Source: Klebsormidium nitens
Lineage: Eukaryota > Streptophyta > Klebsormidiophyceae > Klebsormidiales > Klebsormidiaceae
Assembly (NCBI GenBank): GCA_000708835.1
Contig: DF236957.1
Coordinates: forward strand, 124,001 to 188,000
DNA length: 64,000 nt
Reading direction: 5' to 3'
Shown: positions 25,801 through 37,132 of the stretch, piece after piece
How positions within the stretch are numbered: position 1 is the stretch's first letter
Layout: each line of letters opens with the position of its first letter
Notes under the pieces: generated by a model
What the model saw: the letters and a program-made list of their open reading frames with translations, nothing else
Told to the model about the DNA's origin: nothing
Database searches by the model: none
Program-made: the position numbers and the translations under genes

Positions 25801-27429
25801 GCTCTGCTCCTGGAACTGACAGAATGGATTCGATTGCGGTTGAACGGATTGAAATGCGCTTGTTCGTCGCTGAGTATCAATTCAAGCGGTATAAATTTCG
25901 GCGACCGAAGCAATGGCATGTGACTGTTACGTGCGAGAGTGGAATGGATCTCAGGAAGGACTCTTGAATCTCTAGGTTTTGGCCAAAGGTAGAGAAATGC
26001 GACAAGCTCATGTCGTTTCGCTGATATTTTGGAAACGAACCATTTCAAGCCGACGAAGTCGTCAAAAACGAAGGCGCCCCTTCACTATGACACTGATAGC
26101 TTCGTGCGTTCCTTGGTCATTCGGACCTCGTTTTCAGGTTTGGTGCGACTGCGTGCGATCCTGGACTCCTATGTGAATCAGAGTCGGTGCAGATTGATCA
26201 GTATTGGACGCTCCCAGTCTTTTGAGTTTATTTTTGCACTGTGTCCAGATACATTTGATACTCTTTGGGGATTGCATTACTTTATTTGCCTTGATCAGAG
26301 CTTCAGTTTTGGGAACACAAATTCGAGATTATTAGTGACGTCATTAGGCCCAGGTTTGTAGAGCGCGTGAGAAACCTGTTTCAAAGTTTGACAGGACGTT
26401 TCACTTTGTGAGTCCTCCAGAATACGTAATTAATCTGCAATGTTTGTGGTCATCTTTACACCCTCGTCCCCCTTTTCGTATATAACCTGTATTGTCTGAT
26501 ATTACCTTGGCTCTCCTGGTCAACGCGCTGACGTCACCCTTCTCGTCAGCTTCGTCGAGCAAGAGGTGGACCGCTTGAAGGGCCTGTCCGCCGTCGTGTA
26601 TCTAACCTACATTTCTGACGTCATTTTGGCACTCCTGGTCAACGCGCTGACGTCACCCCTCTCGCCAGGTTCGTCGAGCAAGAGGTGGACCGCGTGAAGG
26701 GCCTGTTCGAGTCCAAGAAGAGGGCGCTCGTGGGGGAGCGCGACAAGGCGAGCGATCGCGCTCGCGTGGCCGAGGGGGCCCTGCGGGAAGCCCTGGAAGC
26801 GGCTGAAAAAGAGAAAGGAGCGTTGCGGATGGAGCTTGACGAGCTGCGGTCCGAATCCGTGGTGAGAGTTTGCTCCGTTTAAGCGACTTTTAGCTTCTTT
26901 GGCGCTTCTTGATCTGACTTCGGTTTCGATGACAGTTGATCCCCCGTGATAGCCTCTTCACTTAGGGTTTGAAACGTGTCTAAAAACGTCCCTGCCGGAT
27001 AGATTCTCGGTGCTGCCACCCGGATTCCAGGAACAAAAATCTCTTGGGCATTGGATTGTCTGGTCTTTCGCCAAAATGCTTCTATGCGGCAAGTGCATAG
27101 AAACTTAGGATAAACCTTGTTTACGCCTACAGTCTGGCTCATCGTCGTGCTTCAAAGTACTTGCTTCGACCGAAAGGTCTGATAAGCCGCGTATCTATTT
27201 GGACCGAAGTAAACCGACTCCGTCCGAACGGTTACAGGCGCTGCGGAAAGCGTCCGCAGCTTCGGACGCAACCCTGGCGCAGGTCCGAAGTCACTGCCAG
27301 CAGCGCGTGTCCGAAGTCGAGGAGGAAATGCGCGGCCTGCTGCGCGTAATGGAGCGCCAGAAGGCCAAGTCGGCGGTCAAGGTGCAGCAGCTGAGCACCT
27401 TCGTCGAAGAACTCCAGCGGAGTTCCTAA
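16878..27429 (+). CDS. LRRCC1: LRRCC1-like leucine-rich-repeat and coiled-coil centriolar protein
   Basis: Probable centriole/centrosome protein. Exons: 16878-16947, 17349-17700, 18250-19351, 19919-20269, 20738-21043, 21818-21927, 22348-22499, 22933-23030, 23318-23428, 24207-24446, 24811-24963, 25463-25614, 26669-26861 and 27238-27429. Total is 3,582 bases, 1,193 residues, every join in phase. Residues about 25-160 hold SDS22-type leucine-rich repeats (NLTELNLSSNNL, SLEILNLASNGI, ALRRLVLSHNQI) and an LRR cap with NPVC. Residues about 170-300 are Pro/Gln/Gly-rich. From about 310 to the end it is heptad-rich Glu/Arg/Ala coiled coil. The end (EMRGLLRVMERQKAKSAVKVQQL) matches the LRRCC1 C-terminus in pattern. 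Human LRRCC1 is about 1,030 residues. The first exon is the weakest call: it was chosen because its phase-1 donor fits exon 2. The acceptor of exon 9 (CAAG/GAG) is also uncertain. CEP97 is an alternative but lacks this C-terminus. Confidence 0.8.
21581..21660 (+). repeat. Decayed copy of the acceptor edge of LRR-gene exon 6
   Basis: GGAATGCTGAAAGACCTCACC...CGTCAGGAGGCGAGCAAAG matches the true junction at 21766-21843, offset 185 bases, including 50 bases of intron and the first about 27 bases of exon. The AG acceptor is kept (CGTCAG). Confidence 0.85.
23898..23975 (+). repeat. Decayed copy of the acceptor edge of LRR-gene exon 10 (copy 1)
   Basis: Begins TTGCAGGAGGTTGCCG like the true acceptor at 24201-24216, then diverges through the next about 60 bases. 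It has an in-frame stop region and base losses. Lies in intron 9. Confidence 0.8.
24049..24130 (+). repeat. Decayed copy of the acceptor edge of LRR-gene exon 10 (copy 2)
   Basis: CCAGGAGATTGCTACGCCATGACGACG and the following GTAAAACCCTAGCGGCGCGC match the true exon start at 24204-24280. The period between the three copies is about 150 bases. Confidence 0.82.
25280..25330 (+). repeat. Decayed copy of the acceptor edge of LRR-gene exon 12
   Basis: GCGCGCGCTGAGGGTCGAGCCGGAGGCTCAGA matches the exon 12 start (GCGCGCGCTGAGGGCCGAGCTGGAGGCTCAAGA) at 25465-25497. The CAG acceptor has become GGG. Confidence 0.8.
25722..25776 (+). repeat. Decayed copy of the donor edge of LRR-gene exon 12
   Basis: GAGCTGAGAGCGAAATTGGACGGAAAGGACGGCGTCTTGCGGTGAGCC repeats the last about 42 bases of exon 12 and its GTGAGC donor (true copy 25572-25621). 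Lies in intron 12, about 155 bases downstream. Confidence 0.88.
26477..26595 (+). repeat. Tandem copy of the acceptor edge of LRR-gene exon 13
   Basis: A unit of about 119 bases precedes the true junction unit (26596-26713). It repeats the intron end (CTCCTGGTCAACGCGCTGACGTCACCC), an intact CAG acceptor and the first about 45 exon bases in the correct frame, and diverges after the GGCCTGTCC codons. It could serve as an alternative acceptor, although no good donor follows. Confidence 0.88.
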
Positions 27430-28129
27430 GCATAACCGCTGAGGGTTGTATAACTTATGACGGAGCCGTCCTCGCCGTTTCAATGGTTTCGAACGTTTGC
27501 AACGTGGCGTCAATTACATGCCGGGATCTGGTACTTTATAGGCTGTGTGTAATTTGCAAGCTTCTTTCTGTGGATCTCAAGCGGAGCTCCTCGTGGAAGA
27601 GGTCGCCGGGGCTGGTAGGTTGCAAAAGAAACGTAGTCTATCTTCGTTCCGTGCACAGATTTAGCTTCCTATAGAAAAGTTGACAAGTAGCGGAACTTGA
27701 GGGTTCGAAAGTGTGAACCTGAAGCAACCGGTCTCAGGTATACGAATACGAACCGAACCGACCGACATACTACACGTTTATGAGCCCTGTGTTTGTCTGT
27801 TCATCTCTCCCATCTAAGCCGGGCCAGGCTTTGTCGCCTTCGCGCGGCTGACTGTAGCAAGAAAAGCCCCACCGTGTCACACACCATTATCACAGTAACA
27901 TCCAATTAACTATCACTTGCGTGCACGCATCTTATGTATTAACAAATCAAAACGATGCATACATACATGCCGCAATCCGGATCTCAAAAGTTCAGTATAC
28001 CAGCCTGGGGCGCGCCGGCCCCCGTGCTTTGGAACATTAAGTTAGCATACGGTAGTTGCCAGTGCATATTTTGATCGCATTGATTCCGGCATTTGGACCG
28101 CGTACTAAGCTGCAGTGACGGCATCTGCT

Positions 28130-29475
28130 TGGGCATCGTGTCAAAACATATGTGCAGTGGCGTCCGGACCTCCGCTTTTCTGAATTTCCTTGGTGGGGCT
28201 GGTGGCCGGTTCTCGGAGCTCCGTGGCAAAGAGTCGAGGGGGCTGGTGGCCGGTGCCCGGTTGACGGACCTCTTTCACAGCATTTTATAAGTCACATTTC
28301 TGAAAAAGTCCGCGCCTATATATAATGGACTCCGTATACATGTACCTTCCCTCGGCTGCCCCCTGCAAGAAGCCAGGCTGCACACCAACCGAGGTACCGG
28401 TCGAGTCGAAGAAGATGGTCAAACGGGGTTTTTTCAAAAAATATATATCAGGATTATTGCCTTATACAGCTCCAGATTGGCGGCCCTGTCGGGCCTGTTC
28501 CTTCTAAATGGATTGGTTATGCTTTAAACATATTTTGCATTCCACATCCTCCTATCTGAATCTAATTTCGACTTATTTTCTGTCGGGGCTTGGGCCCCCC
28601 TGGTGGCCGGTTTTTGGCATGCCATTTTCTTGGCATCCTTTGCGCGCTCTGTGTGTGCGCGAGCAGCGGCGCGTTATTTATAATGGAAAGCCGTAGAGTT
28701 GATCACAAAATAGGCGCTGTACGACGCCGCGAATGAGGGGGCGACCAAAAGACGGGCTTGTAATTACTGTGGTCGCTATAATACCTCTTAAAATCCATCG
28801 TTTCTACCCCGCCCGACCTTTTCGTCCATCCTTGTTTTCTGGCCAGGGATTATAAAGAACTGTACGCCTTAGGACACGCTGTCCGTTCGATGATGCTCGG
28901 CGCCTTCCCCTGATAATCAGCTCGCTGCTTCTGACACGGATTTCGATACAGTAATATTTCGAATTTTGTCGTCTATCGTGAATTAGTACCTGGTCGGACC
29001 TCCTGTCGCAGTCCGTCCGATGAACTTTCACGTGTGTTAAATAAGAAGCTTTGCCGTCGGTTGATATGCCGACCTCGTACTGGAGGTACACTCACCACGG
29101 GAGTACATTTGCTGAAGTTGGTGTCAAAAATGCCTAAGACCGGCAGCTCGAGTCCTGACCGTTGCCAAGACCAGATTGTACATCGACGGCTCATCATCTT
29201 TCAAACAACTCGATTGAATGGCATGCCGAGTGCAGCACAATGTGCTGCCTTTCTAGTTTTTTCGGAGGTCCGGACGCACTTGCACGTACAGGATGAACAA
29301 TCTGAGGACACCACGCTCATCAGCTGGAGACGTGGGACTCCTATACCTGGCGATGGTCGCCGGAGCGCGGGTGCCAAACCGCACGGCGGCCCCTGGGAGG
29401 CGGCGACGACCTCGACTTACGAGGAATTATACACCTTGCGCACTTGCACGTACAAGTGTTTTGACACGATGCCTT
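28130..29475. repeat. Inverted repeat arms about 1.1-1.3 kb apart
   Basis: GCGTCCGGACCTCCG at 28160-28174 is the exact complement of 29264-29278. GGCATCGTGTCAAAACA starting near 28132 is the complement of the segment ending near 29472, except for its last base. The 16-base word CGCACTTGCACGTACA occurs directly at 29275-29290 and 29439-29454. Together these suggest an old foldback or inverted-repeat element. No protein is recognised between the arms. Confidence 0.5.
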
Positions 29476-29785
29476 GTGAAGAGGGCGTCAAGAGTCCAGA
29501 CTTCAACGCGCAATATAGTAGTGGCATGGACACTTCTCTTTAAGTTTTAGGTGGCCCGTGCGCATCGAAGGCATGTACTGGCAGGCGCATTGTTGATGCG
29601 GGGTTCGCATCTTCCAATCTGCCTCAGCGAACATTTTGCCTATTCCTTTGGTATATGGTCGCCGAGGCGTTATCAATCATAGGACGCCCTCTTTAAGAGG
29701 TTGACTGAAAAGTAAGTACTGTACGGCGGTATATTGGATCACGTCAGCAGGATTGAGTCTGAACCATACCGGTACCTCTCAAATT

Positions 29786-30206
29786 CAATGTTGACTTAAA
29801 GAGGATGTTGCCTAAGGACAGCGCTCGGGGGAACGAACAAAGCTAAAATTAAACTCTAAACCAGTAAATTGATCGAAATGTGGCAACTCCCTTGTCTCCC
29901 AAGGGGCTCGTCTCCTAAGGTTTACAACCCGGGGGACGGGTAGGGTTCGTTGGGTGGTTAGGGTGGGCACTGGGGTGCAGAGCGCGTAACTTTGGGTTAG
30001 AGGTTTTAGTTGTGTTGCCCGGGGCCTCTGAATCTTAAGAGAGTGTCCCTTAGGAGACAAGCTCTTAGGAAGCAATTTGAAAATTTCAATTGTACCATTA
30101 CCCTCCGCACCCGGTCCCGTACCCACCCTAACCCCCAAACCAACCCTACCCATCCTCCGGGCACTCTCCTAATAGTCAACATGGCCCTAGCCCCTTAGTC
30201 AACATG
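29786..30206 (+). mobile_element. Foldback element copy E4, interrupted by copy E3
   Basis: The left end CAATGTTGACTTAAAGAGGATGTTGCCTAAGG (29786-29817) is related to the complement of the right end (30155-30206). The right end carries the word CTTAGTCAACATG, once intact and once as CTAATAGTCAACATG. The core after the insertion (30095-30165) matches the family core: CCTCCGCACC, CCCACCCTAACC and CCCTACCCATCCTCCGGGC. The internal element E3 splits it. Confidence 0.65.
29892..30075 (-). mobile_element. Foldback element copy E3, inserted inside E4
   Basis: About 184 bases in inverted orientation relative to E1, E2 and E4. The inverted ends are 29892-29920 (TTGTCTCCCAAGGGGCTCGTCTCCTAAGG) and 30047-30075. 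Each end has two copies of GTCTCC(C/T)AAGG or a near variant. The core on the minus strand includes CCCGGGCAAC, TTACGCGCTCTGCACC, CCCACCCTAACCACCC and CCTACCCGTCCCCCGGG. A target-site duplication was not clear. Confidence 0.72.
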
Positions 30207-30647
30207 AAATCGAGGCCGGCCCCTATGATTGAGCGGGCCAAGATTTATGGATTGGTACTCCCCCGTCAATCAATCATCAGCCGGCCTCGGCTGAGCCTCT
30301 AATAGACTTCAGCGCGCTAACTTGTGGTGTCACTGCGTCACTGTCATGAGCGTCACTTCTTGAATCCGACCATCCGGGTCTATCCCCCAGCTGCAGCCTC
30401 AGCTTGCTCGCTCGACAAGCTCAAGATCACCCCAACGCCTGTTGTTCCAGATCCCGAAGTCTGACGCTGAAACGATACAAGCTGACAAGCAGCCTCTTGA
30501 AAGCCCCTTGAAAGAGAGTCAGCTGCGAAGAAAGAGCGCGTCTCTGGATGCTTTCGGCTACAGGTCTCCTTCTTTCTTCCTGCGAGTGAGATCATATAAT
30601 CGCACTGCCTGCCGAAGGAGGTTGACCTGTAGGGCTCCAGATCCAGG

Positions 30648-33600
30648 ATGGCATCCCCGTTGGCTCTGCTTCTATGGACAGCGATGCTGGCATTGTGTAC
30701 TGCAAGAGGGGTGAGTACTTCTTCGTTGATGCTGGCGGCATCATGGTCAATGTGGGGGCAGCTGGTCGATTGAGTGCTGGTCTGCAATGAGCAATGTTCT
30801 CCAGTCCTGCAAAATTTGAATAGGAATTGTATTCTCATTCAAGGATAACGGAATCATGCTTCAGGAAAGTTGGGTTTGTGTCAGCTCTTGGAAGAACTAG
30901 GCTGGACTCTCCAAAGGTCTTTCTAAGGACTGAAAAGCTCCTACCAGAAGGAGCTGATGTTCGTGGTTCACACTGCAGTCTGATTGCCAAGGTGTTCTTG
31001 GATCCTGGGATCTGTCGATCAGGCTGAGGGGCTAAATACAGCAATTGCAAACCCGGCTTCATGAGTTTCTAGCCTGCAACTAAATGGCAGAAGTATCCAT
31101 CTCAGAATTCTTCACCTGGCATTGGCGGAGCTGGAAATCTTGTTTCAATTTGCTTTGCATTGACTACAGATGCTCAACACAGTCTGGCGTCACGGTTTCA
31201 ACTATTCCTCTCTATTGGTTTAACGTGCACTAAGATTTTGGAGTTCGACATGGAGGCAGGGCACTCCCCTGGGTTTTGTTTACAAATATTCCAGTGTCTA
31301 GAATCTCAGGTGCTTTGCCTCTTCATAAGGTGACCTCCATTGATCAAGGAAAAGGATCCTCTGAGACACATAGGACTGCTTCAAGACATAGTCAGCCACA
31401 AGGAACTGTCTAGCTATAGCTGAACGGCCACTCACTGTGCTTCATCCCCTGACATTTCCACATTCTTGGAAACTGAAATGCACATGGCACTGTATCCATC
31501 CCTGCAGATTGCAGCTGATCTTTCTTCTAGCACGTGCTTGATCTACTCGCCATCCATGAACACGAGCATCGCTGCCAGCCCCTTGACATACTTCAGGACC
31601 ATCGTCACCTCGGGCCCCACGGCTTATAATTACAGCGTGTTTGGAGCACCTCCAACTGGTATGTACCTCTTTCTTTGAAACGTTCAGGTGATGTGAACGT
31701 GGCCCTGTTAGCGACATGGTGCACGAGCTCTAGCTTTCTGCAAAACACTTACCAATCCAAGCCAACCTCAAAACGTGAGCAGCTGCACATTCAATTGGTG
31801 AAGTGCTCATATCAATGGCTGTTTTTGGCTCACATATCTTGAAAATGGACAGGAAGAATCAAGAGAGCTGTCAAGAGTAACAAGCCGGACCATCATAGAA
31901 CTGAAACGCTTTTTTCAAAGCTAAGATGGACTTAGAAGGTAGCCACAAATCGAAGAATGTTCCCAAGGTCCACCAGCTTTAATCAGGCTCGTGATGATTA
32001 CTCGACTAGCTTTCACAGGATTCAGATTTGAGCAATTGCAGGTCAACTTGGTGAAGCTACCACAGCAGCTGAAGCCCTAAGATTTAGGGCAACTGCCGCA
32101 ACGTTTGCAGCGCTGCAGGGCGCATTTGTATCCTTGTTGGTAAGTATGGCTTCTAATACGCTTCCGTGTTAGCAGTTGTTGTGCTGTGATTTCCACTGAA
32201 AAAATGCGAAAACGAAATCCTGCTAACTTGACATATTTCATCACCCCTTGTGTATTTCTTAAACCATCTTCCTGGAGCAATTTTTCATTTATGGATGTAT
32301 CTGCTTTCGTGCGATAAGGGGACCAGGCAATGATGATCATTAGGGTTCTTGACATTCTACAATGTGCCATGCTTTCAAGTTTCTTCTACATCGTGCGCAG
32401 GGCTCTGGGAATTTCTCTATAGAGCAGTGGAGCGACTTCCAGACCCTCTTACAGTCAAACACTGGCGGTGCTTCCCCACCGTACTCTCTTCCGTTCTGGG
32501 AGGATGATACATTCTTTGGCTTCACGAGGAAGTCTGTAGCTGCCCAATACCTGGCCCAAGCTCAGACACTGCCCTTCAATCTGACAGACTCTGACGTCTC
32601 CAGTATCCTGGGAAACGAGGTCGGTGCAGCTTCCAAGCCTTGACCATTCAGGTGCTCTAGTTCACCAGCTTCCGGTGGTCTTGATTGCGTCTTAAGGGAT
32701 CCCTAGGCCTGGAGGCAAGTTATCATGCTGCAAATTCTGGCTTCAAAAGTGCATGCACCATCAATTCTTGGTTGTAATCTTACATTGGTGCTTTGAACTT
32801 GGAAGCCACCTCTCTGGTATGGATTCTGTGATTACAGACCCTTGAGAGCGCCTTGCAATCTGGGAGGCTCTTTGTTGAAGACCTCAGCTACCCAAGCGTC
32901 CTTCCCTCGGCATTCTTCCGACCAAATCGGACCGCAGTGGGGGTTGTTGCTCTCTTCTTCCTGAATGACCAGGTATGAACATTGCAAGCGCGTATCTTGG
33001 CTTCTCTGGAGAGGAAAGAGTCGCACCTACCGTATCCTGCAAATATTTTGCTTTCGACATTGACGACACATTGTGGATGGAACAGTTTAGGCTAAGCTTC
33101 GTGTCCATGTAGTCGACTTGATCACCCAGACTTAAATGCATTCATCTCTTCCTTCAGACTCCGGTACGCTTTTCGGCTAGCGTAGCTCTGGTCTGTATAG
33201 TAAGCATTCAGAGAGTTTAGAAGGCTGGTCTGAGGATGCTTCAAGCTCTTCGGCGTACTTCGCTTCCCGAGGGAAGCTAACGTTTCGGCTCGAGAACCTG
33301 CGGTCGTAATGCCTCTGTTGCTCAAGGTGGAGCTTACGAGTTGTCGTGTTTGATATACGTCCTGATAGCTCTTGGAAAGTGCAGGGAGATTTGCTGCCAA
33401 TTGCTATTCAAGTAGCAGGATCGGCGGGGATCTGGACTCCCAAGGTTAGTTTGGAGATGCCTTTCCTGAATGAAAATGTCGTCACAATCCAACATAATTC
33501 CGAGTGCTTTTGTTAACAGGCTTCGCTATTCGCTCGCCTTCTTTTGATCAAACGTTTCTGCCTTCATTCGGAACGGGTGAAAAATGAGGGTTCTGAAAGT

Positions 33601-36600
33601 CCAAAGTTGGCGAAGCTACTTCGAAAAAAAGGACTTCTCTCGGTCTTAATTGCACGGTCGACACGATATCAGTAAGCCCCTTTGGAACTAAATAGGGTTT
33701 ACATAGTAATAGGAGAAGCGCGGCTTGATGAGAGCTATCAGGCTCGATCAACCTCGGCAGGTTGATCACAGAACCTTCTCGTTTCTCTGCAGGATGCTCC
33801 ATTTGACTGGCTGCTTGCCAAGCTTTATGCCAACACTGCATCCTTCTACCTCGAGCAAACTGATCATTTTGTCAGGACGCACCTCGTTCCCTCCTCAATG
33901 CGCATAGCCGCCAGCAAGTGAGAATGCTTCCTTGCGTTTTAAACTTCTCATGCGTTAGTAATCTGGTTGTCTGCAAATTTGGGTCTGGTCTCAAGCAGAT
34001 TGAAATACTGCTCAACTGATCCTATCTTACAAATCAGGATTGTAAAGTCAAGAGGAAAAGTCCGGCAATTTCTCTAGGCTTTCTCCGATAACTTCCGCTT
34101 ACGTTCAGACAATTGTTTGCAAGGAAGTGCGCGCTCGAACCCTCACACGCTTCGGAAACTATCTGTCTTTTGGGCCTGCTTTGACGATGCCGCTACTTCG
34201 GATATCAACTTCGTATTCTGCTCACCTTTGCAGTCGCTTGTTCACGTCTCATCCGGTCCGCCTTATCGTTGACCACTACACCTCCGGGGACTGGGGTCCT
34301 GTTGCTGCGGGTCTCCAGATCGTCTTTCAAGGAAACGGAGGAGATTATTACTGGCCCTACAACCAGGTATGGCAGTTTATCAAAGTTTCGCGTCCGGCTT
34401 GAGTCCTCAAAACAACGAACCCTCTCAATTGTCTCGCGAACGATCTGGAAGCCGTTGGTCTCTAGTGATCGGCATGCTGACTGCAATGTCAACCGTCAAT
34501 GTCCTCCACGCTACGATTTTGGCTCGAGTTATTCTGCAACGTTGACAGGTTTCAATTGAGGTGTGTCGAAGGGTGGGGATAGGATCAGCAAGATCATTCG
34601 GGGAGCGACTCTGTAACCGACAGCTTGAGAACGTTCCAACAGGAGCTTGAGCTTCTAGCAGTGGTTCAGGCACTGATTTTTTTGGTCACTCGCAGAACGG
34701 CACGTTGGCAATCCTTGGGATGCTCGTCAGGAACTACAATTGGACTACGGATGATCTGGAGCTGAACATAGCTGGTGAGGAGCGAGCCTTCTTCACTCCA
34801 TCATACTGCAATCGAGTTGCAAATGCCGACTGCGGCTGGAGACAAACCAACTTTGCCAGCGGGCAGGTCACGTGAAACAGGAAAACCGTGTCGACTATCG
34901 TGTTCCGTCTGCTCTGATCGTCCATGCAAACACGAGCCTCGTAACACCCTTCTTACGCAATGCAGATCTTGCCTTCTGCTGTTGAATTTTGCTCGAGAAA
35001 AAGTGGCTTTCTGGTAAAATGAGGTCGCTACCGAGACGTGTTCCGGAAGAGTCCTTCTGCGATCTGTTCGGGAGGCGCACGGTGCCTACTTATCCCCTCT
35101 TTTGTTCCGGAATTCCAAGCCGTCCTACGATGAAAAATTAGAGTCCGTCTTCAAAGCTTCTTGTGAGGCTTTTGATTATCTGGAAAGGTCCTTTGTCATG
35201 TAAGACAAGTAAAGGTGGTCCTGTGGTCATCTACCGGAAACTTTCATGATACGTGTTTAACATGGGCTGCTATTCTCTTGCAAGCCCGCGGCCTAACAAG
35301 CCTACCAAAGTATCCCTACCTGGACGATTTGCGGAAGCACAACGCGGCAATCAGCAACTTTACGGACGCTTACGTGGGTCTGTACTACCAGAACGATGCA
35401 GACGTCCAAATGGACAGAGAGCTTCAGGTAAGAGAATTGTAAGCTCGTCTGCAAGGTCCGACGTAGCACGTCGTAAAAGCTGCCTTTTTTGGATCAAAAA
35501 ATAGAGGAGATTATTTATCACCTCCGCGTAGTGCGGGTTCTTGAGAATCAAACGAAGTTTATCTCGATGATTGCAACAACCAAAATCGTGATCAACTAGC
35601 TGAGGTCCCTACCTTTCTGAACGATGCTGCTGCTGGTCCATTGCTGTGCTGATTATTGCTGTGCACTAACAAAGTAGGCCCCCCAAACGGAATCTGCTCC
35701 TGCGATTTGTCTCGTTAGTAAGTGTCATTCGAAGATGGAATACGTGCTTCTTTGCCTCAGGCGTGGGCCCGCGAAATAGCGTCATCAACCCCAGTGAAAG
35801 GCTTCCCATCTTCCATCTCTTCTAAGGGCGAGCTTTCAGGTAAGAAGACTTCGCTGAGCACTGCTGGTTGTCAAGTGCAGAATTTCCCGCTTATCTCTTG
35901 TCACCCGCTCTCAATCTACTTTCATTCTGCAGGTGCATTAGGCTTTTAGACTTCAAGCGTTCTCTGTCCTCCCGTTGGCCGCAAGGGGATCCGCTACCTG
36001 TGCGACGTACCAGTGCATTCCCCTACTCTTCTGCTTCCACTTCCGACTTCCCAAACTCAACTGTTATAAGTTCCAAGCTCCACGAAGGCTTTGCTCAAGC
36101 ACGAAGTTCCGAACACTTTGCCACCGAAATGCACAGGCTCCGTTCAAGAGAACGTGCACGTGCTCCCGAAGGCGTGAAAACGTCGATAATATAGCCGGCC
36201 TGACAGTGTCAAGACCTAAGCGGTTGTCCCTCTGCCAGGTATCTTGACACACTTCATACGTCTCGTGTCCGTGGAGCACCACCTGACCAACACGTACGCT
36301 ATCTACAATGTTTACACGACGCCTTTTGCAAACCGGTTCATGACGGCGCCGCCTCCCACCTCCAGGGGCACCGTCACCGCTCAGACGATTCTGAAGTACG
36401 TGCCGACCAGTCCACAGGATCTGGTGGGACTCTTCGGGACAGCGGCGCCTTACCGGTGAGAATTGACACACTTCCTATCACGCCCTACTTTCTTCAGGGG
36501 AAGCGAGTGTTCCTAGTTAGTGAAGGATTCGGATAGAGCACACAGTGCACATGATCTTCGAAAAGAGTGGCGAGGAAACATGGTAGATTTGCCACCTTGA

Positions 36601-37132
36601 TTGGAGCGCGATATCCTCCCGTATTGTTTCAGATGTCACCAGAGTTTTGCATTTTGTTAGCCGCCCCTATAGCTCGATCCTCTCTGCCGATATTGACGGA
36701 TCTGCCACCGATAATGGAGTCTCTTGTCGTGTTGGTCGGTTGGATCTCGAGCAAACGGTGCTGCAAATCCAGGAAGTGTGATTGTCAGTGATTCAAGCGC
36801 CCCATGTAGCTACTCCGCAGTCGAACGACAGGCAGTGACGGGCACGATTTGCAGTCGTTGACGGACACACCTTTCCGTTCCCAGGTCGAATTGAGAGGTG
36901 CTCGCTAATAAACCCATGCGCCTGATTTTGCAGTGTCATGCTTGCTCCTGGAGACACCATAATGGGCGCCCTCCAGACGTTCCAGGTCGAGCCGTGTGCG
37001 ACTGCAGCTGTCGAAGCATACTTGCAAGCACTGGCGGTCATTGAAAGTGACATCAGCGCTAGAGAGGCCAATGCGACGTACCCGTTTCCTCTGGCCAAGC
37101 CGAGCATCCTCCCCTACAGGTCCTTCATCTGA
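30648..37132 (+). CDS. Small secreted lipoxygenase-like protein
   Basis: Probably dioxygenates polyunsaturated fatty acids with a single non-haem iron. Exons: 30648-30710, 31508-31658, 32042-32139, 32401-32619, 32838-32972, 33385-33444, 33793-33917, 34234-34366, 34696-34774, 35285-35427, 35761-35839, 36239-36455 and 36934-37132; stop at 37130-37132. Total is 566 residues, all joins in phase. Exon 1 is a signal peptide (MASPLALLLWTAMLALCTARG). Lipoxygenase features: WLLAKLYANTASFYLEQ, then H267 and H272 (HFVRTH, the H-x4-H iron pair), MRIAASNRLFTSHPV after it, H442 and N446 (HHLTN, the H-x3-N pair), and a C-terminal isoleucine (RSFI), the fifth ligand. It is shorter than plant lipoxygenases (about 850-900) and I see no PLAT/C2 domain. 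It is therefore closer in build to bacterial and small algal forms. The acceptor of exon 10 (GCAAG/CC) is less typical. No biochemistry can be inferred for substrate position. Confidence 0.78.

Larger units (their letters stand above)
27430..30647. other. Gene-free stretch between the LRR gene and the lipoxygenase
   Basis: I recognise no gene. It holds repeated CTGGTGGCCGGT words (28199-28210, 28243-28254, 28600-28611), inverted and direct repeats between 28130 and 29475, two nested foldback elements (29786-30206), and then the lipoxygenase promoter region. Confidence 0.6.
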
